DNA of 64,000 nucleotides, taken from NCBI GenBank assembly GCA_004340125.1, contig SLUK01000005.1, positions 142,668 to 206,667 on the forward strand, in the 5' to 3' direction. The notes under the pieces are model-generated. The model did not search any database, was not told the DNA's origin, and saw only the letters and a program-made list of their open reading frames with translations. Within the stretch, counting starts at the first letter, position 1, and each line of letters starts with the position of its first letter. Both the position numbers and the translations under genes were made by a program. Positions 1-7,432 of the stretch are shown here, piece after piece. Source of the DNA: Harryflintia acetispora (lineage in GTDB: Bacteria; Bacillota; Clostridia; Oscillospirales; Ruminococcaceae).

Positions 1-365
1 TCATGATCCTGCCGGTCTACACCAGTGTGGAAAAGATGGACTGGTCGCTCGTCGAGGCGGCAAGGGACCTGGGCGCCAACGCGGCGCAGGCCTTCCTCAC
101 CGTCACGCTCAAGCTCACCCTGCCGGGGGTCCTCTCGGGGTTCGTGTTGGTGTTCGTCCCCTCGATCGGGCTGTTTTTCATCTCCGACCTGCTGGGCGGC
201 GGGAAGATCATGCTGGTGGGGAACCTGATCAAAAACCAGCTCATGCAGGCGCGCGACTGGCCGTTCGGCGCGGCGCTGTCGGTGGTGATGATGATCATGA
301 CCTTCGCGATCATCTTCCTCTACCGCAAGCTGACCCATTCCAGCGACCTGGAGGAGTTCTTCTGA
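1..365 (+). CDS. potB: Spermidine/putrescine ABC transporter permease PotB (C-terminal part)
   Basis: This is the last ~120 residues of an inner-membrane permease whose 5' end lies before the window. The EAA loop that docks on the ATPase is visible near the start (VEAARDLGANAAQAF), followed by hydrophobic segments and the hydrophilic C-terminus. The family is usually 270-300 residues, so more than half is missing only because of the window edge. The stop lies 1 nt before the potC start, and potC and potD follow, so it belongs to a polyamine uptake operon. Assignment to PotB rather than PotC rests on gene order. Confidence in the family is high; the exact polyamine is not readable. Confidence 0.9.
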   Translation, partial: MILPVYTSVEKMDWSLVEAARDLGANAAQAFLTVTLKLTLPGVLSGFVLVFVPSIGLFFISDLLGGGKIMLVGNLIKNQLMQARDWPFGAALSVVMMIMTFAIIFLYRKLTHSSDLEEFF

Positions 366-366
366 T

Positions 367-1185
367 ATGAAAAGAAAAAAGTTTCACCCTTCCAGCCTTT
401 ACCTTTGCGCGGTGCTGCTGCTGATGTACCTGCCGGTGGTGATGGTGGTCATCTACTCCTTCAACGCCTCGAAGAGCGACGTGCAGTGGGCCGGGTTCAC
501 GCTGGGATGGTACCAGAAAATGATCCACAACGAAAGTTTGATGGACGCGCTGCGCAACTCCCTGGTCCTGGGGGTTTCCAGCTGCGCCATCTCGGCGGTG
601 ATCGGCACCGTCGGGGCGGTGGGGCTCGCGCAGAGCGATTTTAAAACCAAGGGCCTGCTGGAGAACGTGGCCATGCTGCCCATCATGATCCCGGAAATCA
701 TCCTCGGGATGGTTTTTCTGGCCTTCTTCTCCTTCTTGGGGCTCCCGTTTGGGATGATCACCCTGATCATCGCCCACACCGCCTTTTGCATCCCCTATAT
801 CTTCATCGTGGTCAAGGGGCGGCTGGCCGGGATCGACCGCTCGATCGGCGAGGCGGCGCGGGACCTTGGGGCCAGCGAAATGCGGATGTTCTTCGACATC
901 ACCCTGCCGCTGATCGCCCCGGCCATCCTGTCCGGGTCGCTGCTGGCCTTCGCCATGTCGCTGGACGACGTGGTGATCAGCTTCTTCGTCACCGGCGCGC
1001 AGACCAACACCCTGCCCATCAAGATCTATTCGCAGATCAAGCTGGGCGTCAGCCCCGAGATCAACGCCCTTTGCACCGTCATGCTGGCGCTGACCTTCCT
1101 GCTGATCCTCCTCTCCGGGGCGCTCACCAAAACCAAAAAAGGCAAACCCATAAAACCCACCATAAGCAAGGAGGCAAATCAATGA
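367..1185 (+). CDS. potC: Spermidine/putrescine ABC transporter permease PotC
   Basis: A full-length permease of 272 residues, normal for PotC. Membrane segments run from about residue 10 to 255, with the EAA motif at about 160-180 (GEAARDLGASEMRMFF). The product pairs with PotB to form the membrane channel for polyamine import. It begins 1 nt after the potB stop and its last four bases (ATGA, 1182-1185) overlap the potD start, so the three genes are translationally coupled. The C-terminal tail is lysine-rich. Confidence 0.93.
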   Translation: MKRKKFHPSSLYLCAVLLLMYLPVVMVVIYSFNASKSDVQWAGFTLGWYQKMIHNESLMDALRNSLVLGVSSCAISAVIGTVGAVGLAQSDFKTKGLLENVAMLPIMIPEIILGMVFLAFFSFLGLPFGMITLIIAHTAFCIPYIFIVVKGRLAGIDRSIGEAARDLGASEMRMFFDITLPLIAPAILSGSLLAFAMSLDDVVISFFVTGAQTNTLPIKIYSQIKLGVSPEINALCTVMLALTFLLILLSGALTKTKKGKPIKPTISKEANQ

Positions 1186-2303
1186 AAAAGATTCTTTCCC
1201 TCGTCCTGGCGGCCGCCACCTGCGCCGGCCTGCTCGCCGGCTGCGGCAGCGGCGGCGGTTCCGAGAGCTCCGCACCCCAGAGCAGCGCGGCCCCCGCGAG
1301 CGAGGCTTCGAGCGAAGCCGGCGGCACCGAAAGCGGCGGGGAGCTCAATATCTTCACCTGGGACGGCTACTTCCCGCAGGATGTGCTGGACGGCTACACC
1401 GAGCAGTTCGGCGTAAAAATCAACATGTCCAACTTCGAGTCCAACGAGGAGATGCTCACCAAGCTCGAGGCGGCGAACGCCGGGGATTACGACGTGATCG
1501 TGGCGAGCGACTACATCATCGACATCATGCGCAGGAAGGGCGGGCTCTTAAAGGAGCTGGACAAGGAAAAAATCCCGAATTTTAAAAACATCGACCCCAA
1601 CTTCCAGAGCCAGTTCTACGACCCCGAAAACCTCTACACCGTCCCCTACGGCCCCGGCACCCCGCTGATCGTCTACGACCCGTCCCTGGTCAATGTCGAC
1701 ATCAAGGGGTATAACGATTTGTGGAACCCGGAGCTAAAAGACAGTGTAGTCATCATGGACGACGCGCGCAACGTGATCGGCATCACCTTAAAAACGATGG
1801 GCAAGTCCTTCAACGAGACCGACCCGGCCGTGCTGGACGAGGCCAAGGCAAAGCTGATGGAATTAAAGCCCAACATCCGCACCCTGGCGATGAACAACCT
1901 GCAGGACGTCATCCTCAGCGGCGAGGCGAGCGTGGGGTACATGTTCACCGCCCAGGTGGTCATGGCGCTGCAGGCGAACCCCGAACTGAAGGTCGTCTAC
2001 CCCGAGGAGGGGATGGGCTTCGGGATCGACAACCTGATCGTTCCCTTAAACGCCCCGCATGAGGACAACGCCTTCTCGTTCATCAACTACATCCTCGAGC
2101 CCGAGGTCGGCGCGAAGGTCTCCAGCCAGATCATGTACCTCTGCCCGAACAAGGAGAGCGCGCCCTACCTGCCCGAGGAGTACAAAAACAACGCGGCGCT
2201 CTATATCCCCTCGGACGTGCTGGGCAACACCGAGTTCATCCAGGACGTGGGCGAGGCGACCGAGCTCTACGACAAAATCTGGACCGAGTTTAAGCAGCAG
2301 TAA
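1182..2303 (+). CDS. potD: Spermidine/putrescine-binding lipoprotein PotD
   Basis: Extracellular substrate-binding subunit, 373 residues. The start was placed at ATG 1182 because it follows an AAGGAGG site (about 1168-1174) and begins a lipoprotein signal peptide with lipobox LLAGC near residue 22. A Ser/Ala/Glu-rich linker follows (about 25-50), then the PotD-type domain beginning LNIFTWDGYFPQDVL and containing YDVIVASDYIIDIM. The protein is anchored by its lipidated Cys and hands polyamines to PotBC. The ATPase PotA is presumably upstream, outside the window. The annotation is secure; the precise ligand is not. Confidence 0.94.
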   Translation: MKKILSLVLAAATCAGLLAGCGSGGGSESSAPQSSAAPASEASSEAGGTESGGELNIFTWDGYFPQDVLDGYTEQFGVKINMSNFESNEEMLTKLEAANAGDYDVIVASDYIIDIMRRKGGLLKELDKEKIPNFKNIDPNFQSQFYDPENLYTVPYGPGTPLIVYDPSLVNVDIKGYNDLWNPELKDSVVIMDDARNVIGITLKTMGKSFNETDPAVLDEAKAKLMELKPNIRTLAMNNLQDVILSGEASVGYMFTAQVVMALQANPELKVVYPEEGMGFGIDNLIVPLNAPHEDNAFSFINYILEPEVGAKVSSQIMYLCPNKESAPYLPEEYKNNAALYIPSDVLGNTEFIQDVGEATELYDKIWTEFKQQ

Positions 2304-2310
2304 CCCCCGA

Positions 2311-2348
2311 TAAAAACGAAGGGCCGGCGGATTGACCGCCGGCCCTTC
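2311..2348 (-). terminator. Intrinsic terminator between convergent genes
   Basis: A 13-bp stem (2318-2330 with 2336-2348, five-base loop) lies between potD (+) and the Big_2 gene (-). The T-tract follows the stem only when read on the minus strand, so it is a strong terminator for the surface-protein gene and a weaker hairpin end for potBCD. Confidence 0.85.
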
Positions 2349-2357
2349 GCTCTGCCT

Positions 2358-4916
2358 TTAGGTAATTTGCGAGTTGCCGTAACTGCTTCCTTCGTTGGGG
2401 GTGAAGTCGCCGCCGTAGGCGGCTGTCCTTCCGATGGCGTAAACCGGATTGGACCAATGGCAGTTTTGCAGGGTGACCGGCCCGATGTGCCGGTCGATTG
2501 CCCCGCTGATCCCACCAGTGAGAATCATGTTGGGTGCGCTTCCGGTGAACTGGGCGGAGGAGATACAGCCGATAAAGGTCGTGTTCAGGCTGTGCCCCAC
2601 GATCCCGCCGCGGTAGAGGTCAAAATTCGAGTCCCCGCCGACCGTCCCACTGAACGTACACCGCTGAAAGGTCGCATTTTCCACGATGCCCGCAATGCCG
2701 CCCGAGGTCACGTAGTTGTTCGGACCACAGATGCCCGGATCATAGCGGATCAGCCCGTCGGTCACAACACAATCCGAAATCGCGGCCCCTTCGTTTACGA
2801 TACAGGAAATAGCCCCTTGCCTGGCCTTGGGGGATACGAGTATGACCCGCCTGACTTCAGAGGCGTTGCCGGTTACTGCATAAAACAGCCCGCCCAAGTT
2901 GCAATCCATCCCGGTGATTTCAAGCCCATTGCCATTGTACGTACCGGTTAAGGTTCCGAGAGTCGTCCAAGTCCCGCTGAGCGCCAGGTCCTTCGTCTGC
3001 GAAAAATTGGCGTCAAGGTGGCTGCCGACATGCTTGAGCTGTTCGACCGACGACACCTTCCAGGGCTTGGCGGCGGTGCCCGCACCGCCCCCGTAGCCGC
3101 CGGCGGCGAGCGCATGCTCGCACCCCTCGATTGTCACCGTCTTGCTCGCCGTCACCCCCGACCCGTCCTTGGCCGCCGCCTTCACCGTGATCGTACCGCT
3201 TTGCCCCACCGCCGTCACCGTTCCCGTCGTGGAGTTGATACTCGCGATCCCGCTCCCGCTCTCCAGCGACCAGGAAAGGCCCTTCTCGTTCGCGTTCTGC
3301 GGCGTCACGCTCACGCTCAATGCGAGGTTCGTCCCCTTCTCCAGCGAGTCGGTCGCGATCGTGATCCCCGTCACCCGCTGCACCACTTCCTGTTCTTCGC
3401 TCGTCACACTGATCCCGTTGGGCGCCGTCGCCGTCAGCGTGTAGCTCCCCTTCCCCACCGCCGTCACCACGCCGGTGGAGGCGTCCACCGACGCCACCGA
3501 CGGGTCGGAGCTCTGGTAGGTGACCGGCCCCGTCCCGCCGCCCTCGAGCGCGGCCTGCGCCTGCCCCGTCACCGAGCTCCCGCCGAGGTACAGCGTCCCC
3601 GGCAGCTCGGTGAACCGGATCCCCGTGATGTGCTGCACCGTCACGGTACAGCTTCCGCTCCGGCCGCCCACCGAGGCGGTAACGGTGGTGCTCCCACCCT
3701 TGGTGGTGTTTGCCGTGACGGTGCAGCTCTTCCCGCTGCCCGCCACGCTGACCAGGCTCTCGTCCTCCGCCGCCCAGGCCGGGGCATAGGCCGAAGGGTT
3801 CACCGTGGCGCTCAGGGTCCCGCTGCGCGGGCTGCCCGAGGTGTAGAGGGTCAGGGTGCTGGGCAGCACCGAAACGCTCTGGACCTGCACCACCGTCACG
3901 GTGCAGGTGGCCTTATAGAACCCGCCCTTGTCCGTCACCGTGATGGTCGCGCTCCCCGGCTGCTTGCCAAAGGCCGAGAGGTGGTAGACGTTGTTGCTTA
4001 CTTTTGTCATATCGACCTGGTCCGGGCTGCTGTTCTGCCAGACGAGCTCGGTGCTGCCGTTGTCCCCACTGAGGGTCGCGGTCAGCTCGAAGTCGGTCTC
4101 GGCCGCCGTGCCCCCGGTGAAGAGGGTTTTGCTCGCCGGGTTTAACCCGATTCCGGAAATCGGGATCACCGTCACCGTGCAGGAGGCGGAAACGGTATCC
4201 GGGTCGTCGTAGACGCTGGCCGTGATGGTCACGGTTCCCCCCGTGTTTCCCGTGACCATCCCCGTCACCGGGTCCACCGAAGCGATGGCTGGGTCGCTGC
4301 TCGACCAGAGCACCTCGGCGGCATAGCTCTGGGAGGTGGGGTTCTTGTCGGCGGCCAGCTGTACCGTCTGGCGCTCCCCACCGGTTTGCAGGTAGACCGT
4401 CTTATCCCCCACCGCCTCGCCCCCGGCCTTGATGGTCAGGCTCTCGATGGCCTGGTAGGTGTAGGATGAGGTTTTCGTTTTGGGCAGGTCGAAGCCGGCC
4501 CGGCCCGCCTTCGCGACGGGCGTGACCGAGATGGTGAAGCCGGTGTCCCGCTGCGGCGGGTCGCTAAAATACAGCTTGTAGCTGTAGACCTCCCCCGACA
4601 CCTCGGGCTCTCCCGAGGCGGACAGCTGCTCCCCCTCCCCGCCGCCCTCGGGCAGGGCGGTGACGGCGAAGCCTTCGATCCGGGCGGGGTCGTTATTCTT
4701 CACCGGCACCCGGATGAACTCGGGGCCCGCAGCGGCCCGGGCGCGGAAGAGGGAGATCTCCGGGGTGGGCGTGTCTGGATCGATCTCCGCGATTCCGGGC
4801 GGGGTGCTCCTCCCGAGGGTCGCGCCCGGGTCAACGGACGCTGCTGCCGCCCCGGCGGCCGGGATCATCCCGGCCGCCAGGGAAACCGCCAGCAGCCAAG
4901 AGGGAAGCCGTCTCAT
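2358..4916 (-). CDS. Large secreted Ig-like (Big_2) and GLUG-type surface protein, locus 1
   Basis: 852 residues with a signal peptide (MRRLPSWLLAVSLAAGM) ending near an AAAA stretch. Residues about 150-590 are tandem bacterial Ig-like group 2 units, each with patterns such as 'DPAIASVDPVTGMVTG' and 'TVTITASV'. From about 600, after a 'CEHALAAGGYG..' segment, comes a Gly-rich region with GLUG-like turns (GGLFYAV, GGIAGIV, GGIVGHS, GGISGAI). No LPXTG, SLH or other anchor is visible at the C-terminus, so attachment is unknown. Its ATG overlaps the stop of the upstream small gene (ATGA). It is a clear paralogue of the 931-residue protein at 15298-18093. The role is probably adhesion or surface display, inferred from domain type only. 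Confidence 0.85.
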   Translation of the reverse strand: MRRLPSWLLAVSLAAGMIPAAGAAAASVDPGATLGRSTPPGIAEIDPDTPTPEISLFRARAAAGPEFIRVPVKNNDPARIEGFAVTALPEGGGEGEQLSASGEPEVSGEVYSYKLYFSDPPQRDTGFTISVTPVAKAGRAGFDLPKTKTSSYTYQAIESLTIKAGGEAVGDKTVYLQTGGERQTVQLAADKNPTSQSYAAEVLWSSSDPAIASVDPVTGMVTGNTGGTVTITASVYDDPDTVSASCTVTVIPISGIGLNPASKTLFTGGTAAETDFELTATLSGDNGSTELVWQNSSPDQVDMTKVSNNVYHLSAFGKQPGSATITVTDKGGFYKATCTVTVVQVQSVSVLPSTLTLYTSGSPRSGTLSATVNPSAYAPAWAAEDESLVSVAGSGKSCTVTANTTKGGSTTVTASVGGRSGSCTVTVQHITGIRFTELPGTLYLGGSSVTGQAQAALEGGGTGPVTYQSSDPSVASVDASTGVVTAVGKGSYTLTATAPNGISVTSEEQEVVQRVTGITIATDSLEKGTNLALSVSVTPQNANEKGLSWSLESGSGIASINSTTGTVTAVGQSGTITVKAAAKDGSGVTASKTVTIEGCEHALAAGGYGGGAGTAAKPWKVSSVEQLKHVGSHLDANFSQTKDLALSGTWTTLGTLTGTYNGNGLEITGMDCNLGGLFYAVTGNASEVRRVILVSPKARQGAISCIVNEGAAISDCVVTDGLIRYDPGICGPNNYVTSGGIAGIVENATFQRCTFSGTVGGDSNFDLYRGGIVGHSLNTTFIGCISSAQFTGSAPNMILTGGISGAIDRHIGPVTLQNCHWSNPVYAIGRTAAYGGDFTPNEGSSYGNSQIT

Positions 4917-5203
4917 CTTTCCACCACGTCCCCATTGGCGGTGCTGATCTCACCGATCGTGAAATCGTCGAGCGGTATTTTCTCGCTCTCACCCACGGTT
5001 GCTCCCCCTCGGAGAGTTAGGGGGCCCACGGGGGGATGATTCCCCCCGTGAGGTGGGCCGCCGGCGTCAGCCGGCAATTGCATTTCCGCAGAAATGCTGC
5101 CCACCTCGTAGTACTCCCGCAGGCCGCTGCCGCCCACCGTGAAGCCGCCTAAAACGGTCAGCGCCAGCACGCACAACAGCACTGCTATCGCTTTCTTTTT
5201 CAT
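4913..5203 (-). CDS. Small secreted protein of the three-copy family, locus 1
   Basis: 96 residues with an N-terminal signal-like helix (MKKKAIAVLLCVLALTVLGG), then the family block GSISAEMQLPADAGGPPHGG and a tail ending IGEISTANGDVVER. It starts after a GGGGG Shine-Dalgarno 7 nt upstream, and its stop overlaps the start of the large Ig-like gene. Compared with copies at 14969 and 63757 it lacks about 20 residues between the signal peptide and the block. Function is unrecognised. The block is conserved at DNA level as well as protein level, and its DNA is rich in hairpins, so the region may act partly as nucleic acid. Confidence 0.7.
   Translation of the reverse strand: MKKKAIAVLLCVLALTVLGGFTVGGSGLREYYEVGSISAEMQLPADAGGPPHGGNHPPVGPLTLRGGATVGESEKIPLDDFTIGEISTANGDVVER
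5001..5100 (-). repeat. Conserved hairpin block inside the small gene, locus 1
   Basis: Near-identical DNA recurs at about 15114-15206 and 63908-64000. It contains three consecutive hairpins: a 7-bp stem at 5080-5097, a GCCGGC/GCCGGC stem at about 5060-5075, and a 9-bp stem at 5027-5050. The last has CAC/GTG at its base here but CAT/ATG in the other two copies, a compensatory change that keeps the pairing. Confidence 0.75.
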
Positions 5204-5310
5204 TCCAGTTCCCCCTTCTGGCAGGGCCGCCGATCATAAAAAAAGACCCATAGTTAGGCTTTCTAGCGGCCTTTTGCCCGCAGAGTTCCGACAAAAAATC
5301 GGGAGGTTGC

Positions 5311-5339
5311 TTGCATATTTCACCAAAACAGGGTATAAT
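5311..5339 (+). promoter_or_regulatory. Sigma-A promoter inside candidate inverton 1 (OFF orientation)
   Basis: TTGCAT (5311-5316), 17-bp spacer, TATAAT (5334-5339). It reads away from the small secreted-protein gene. The surrounding bases are shared with the promoters at 14848-14876 and 63641-63669. Confidence 0.8.
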
Positions 5340-5345
5340 TAGGGA

Positions 5346-5440
5346 AAGTGTGGAAGGGGTTGGAAATTTTACTCCTCCTAAACACGAAAATTCAAGAAAT
5401 CATGGCCGCTAGAAAGCCTATCTAGCGGCCATTCTTATTC
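5346..5440 (+). ncRNA. Predicted ~95-nt divergent RNA, locus 1
   Basis: Predicted transcript from the inverton promoter to a 12-bp terminator stem (5402-5413 with 5421-5432) followed by a T-rich run. There is no credible ORF inside. It may be a functional RNA or simply the OFF-state run-off product. RNAs of similar length are predicted at loci 2 and 3. Confidence 0.45.
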
Positions 5441-5485
5441 TGTCGGCCCCGATTTCCAGCAGATAGGAAAATTTTTTCTTTCCTC

Positions 5486-5514
5486 TTGCATATGAGACAG
5501 GGCAGTGATAAAAT
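5486..5514 (+). promoter_or_regulatory. Promoter of the ABC exporter operon
   Basis: TTGCAT (5486-5491), 17-bp spacer, TAAAAT (5509-5514). It lies downstream of the inverton terminator and about 70 bp before the first exporter gene, so the exporter is insulated from the inverton transcript. Confidence 0.65.
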
Positions 5515-5587
5515 GGGAATGGTTTTTATTAAATAAATTTAATTAAATATCTAAAACTTTTAATGTTCCGGAAGGGATGTGACGACA

Positions 5588-7432
5588 ATGGATCATACCG
5601 CCAAAAAACTGGGAAAACTGCAATTCGTGATGGGGTTTTTGAAGGGGTCGATGGGGCTTTTTTTAACCTCCATCCTCTTTTCCATGTTCAATACCGCTCT
5701 CAACACCATGACTCCGCAGGTGATCAAGGTGGCGGTGGATTCGGTGCTCGACCATAAGCCCTTCGCGCTGCCCGATTTTGTGATCCGCCTGCTGCATCTT
5801 GACGAGCTGCGCGCCGGGCACACCGTGACCTGGCTGCTCTGGCTCTTCGCCGGGGCCATCCTCCTGATCGCCCTGCTGGCGGGGATTTGCAGCTACCTCT
5901 CCCGCACGGCCTTGGCCAAGGGCTCGGAAAACTTCGTCAAGGAGATGCGCGACAAGCTCTTCTCGCACATCCAGCGCCTGCCCTTTTGCTGGCATGTAAG
6001 GCATCAGACCGGCGAGATCATCCAGCGGTGCACCTCGGACGTGAACGTGGTGCGCAACTTCGTGGCCAACCAGCTGATGGAGGTCTTCCGCACCGTCTTT
6101 TTATTGGTGATCTCGCTTGTCATCATGTTCCACATGGACGTGGGGATTTCGCTGATCGTTTTGACCTTCGTTCCGGTGGTGGCGGCCTATTCGGGGATCT
6201 TCTATTCCCGGATCGCCCGCAAGTTCCGGGACGCCGACGTCGCCGAGGGGATCCTCTCGAGCACGGTGCAGGAAAACCTGACCGGCGTGCGGGTGGTGCG
6301 CGCCTTCGGGCGGGAGCGCTTCGAGATCGACCGGTTCGATGAGAAGAACAACCGCTTCGCCGACCTCTGGATCAAGCTGGGGAACCTGCTGAGCATTTAT
6401 TGGGGCACCGGCGACTTCATCACCGGGCTGCAGATTTTGATCGTGGTGGTGGTCGGCACCATCCAGACCGTTCAGGGGAACATCACCCTGGGCGAGTTTC
6501 TGGCCTTCGTCTCCTATGTCTCCACCCTGGTCTGGCCGCTGCGCGAGCTGGGGAGGATCCTGTCCGAGATGAGCAAGGCGGGCGTCTCGATCGAGCGGAT
6601 CGCCTACATCCTGAACGCCTCGGAGGAGCAGGACTCCCCCGGCGCCCTCACCCCTCCGATGAACGGGGACATCCATTTTGAGCACATCAACTTCACCTAC
6701 GAGGGCCAGAACCCGGTGCTGCGGGACATCGATTTTACCATTCCGGCGGGCAGCACCTTCGCCATCCTCGGGGGGACCGGCTCGGGCAAGAGCACGCTCA
6801 TGCACCTGCTGGACCGGCTCTACGACCTGCCGCCCGAATGCGGGCGGATCACGGTGGGCGGGGTGGACATCGCTAAAATGAAGCGCGACTGGGTGCGCCA
6901 GAACATCGGGCTGGTGCTGCAGGAGCCCTTTCTCTTCTCCAAGACCATCGTCGACAACATCCGGGTCTTCCGCCCGCAGGCCTCCCTTTCCGAGGTGCGC
7001 AATGCCGCGCAGATCGCCTGCGTGGACGACGCGGTGCAAGAGTTCAGCGAAGGCTACGACACCGTGGTGGGCGAGCGGGGGGTCACCCTCTCGGGCGGGC
7101 AGAAGCAGCGGGTCGCCATCGCGCGCATGCTCATGCAGAAGGCCCCCATCATGGTGTTCGACGACTCCCTCTCGGCGGTGGATTCCGAGACCGATTCCCA
7201 GATCCGCCGCGCTCTGCGCGAGTCTCTCGGCTCCTCGACGGTCATCCTCATCTCGCACCGGATCACCACCCTCATGCAGGCGAACAAGATCCTGGTGCTG
7301 GACAACGGAAAAATCGCCCAGATGGGCACCCACGATGAGCTGGTGAACCAGGAGGGGATCTATCGGAGCATCTATGACATCCAGCTCTCCAGCGACGACC
7401 GCTCGCTGCTGGACGAAAAGGAGGAAAAATAA
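5588..7432 (+). CDS. ABC exporter half-transporter, degenerate-site subunit
   Basis: A type IV ABC exporter half (membrane domain about 1-330, nucleotide-binding domain about 360-610). Walker A is GGTGSGKST, the signature LSGGQKQRVAIARML is canonical, and Walker B ends FDDSLSAVD. The usual catalytic Glu is therefore Asp, as in the non-catalytic partner of BmrCD/TM287-288-type heterodimers. ATG 5588 was chosen over GTG 5579 because GGAAGGG then sits 11 nt rather than 2 nt away; both are possible. The stop overlaps the next start by 1 nt. The partner at 7432 completes a multidrug or lipid exporter; the substrate is unknown. Confidence 0.88.
   Translation: MDHTAKKLGKLQFVMGFLKGSMGLFLTSILFSMFNTALNTMTPQVIKVAVDSVLDHKPFALPDFVIRLLHLDELRAGHTVTWLLWLFAGAILLIALLAGICSYLSRTALAKGSENFVKEMRDKLFSHIQRLPFCWHVRHQTGEIIQRCTSDVNVVRNFVANQLMEVFRTVFLLVISLVIMFHMDVGISLIVLTFVPVVAAYSGIFYSRIARKFRDADVAEGILSSTVQENLTGVRVVRAFGRERFEIDRFDEKNNRFADLWIKLGNLLSIYWGTGDFITGLQILIVVVVGTIQTVQGNITLGEFLAFVSYVSTLVWPLRELGRILSEMSKAGVSIERIAYILNASEEQDSPGALTPPMNGDIHFEHINFTYEGQNPVLRDIDFTIPAGSTFAILGGTGSGKSTLMHLLDRLYDLPPECGRITVGGVDIAKMKRDWVRQNIGLVLQEPFLFSKTIVDNIRVFRPQASLSEVRNAAQIACVDDAVQEFSEGYDTVVGERGVTLSGGQKQRVAIARMLMQKAPIMVFDDSLSAVDSETDSQIRRALRESLGSSTVILISHRITTLMQANKILVLDNGKIAQMGTHDELVNQEGIYRSIYDIQLSSDDRSLLDEKEEK

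Larger units (their letters stand above)
5236..5440. repeat. Inverted-repeat-flanked promoter segment (candidate inverton), locus 1
   Basis: A perfect 17-bp inverted repeat, TAGGCTTTCTAGCGGCC at 5255-5271 and its complement at 5404-5420, extends imperfectly to about 36 bp on each side. The ~130-bp interior holds one strong promoter facing away from the small gene at 4913-5203. The distal repeat forms a complete terminator hairpin; the gene-proximal repeat is the same hairpin with mismatches. Equivalent segments lie at 14748-14951 and 63541-63757, each directly upstream of a member of the same gene family. Invertibility is inferred. Confidence 0.6.

Noticed and set aside
2367..2951. 194-residue plus-strand frame antisense to the locus 1 surface protein
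   Set aside because: Antisense shadow of a clear secreted protein; no ribosome-binding site and no family features.
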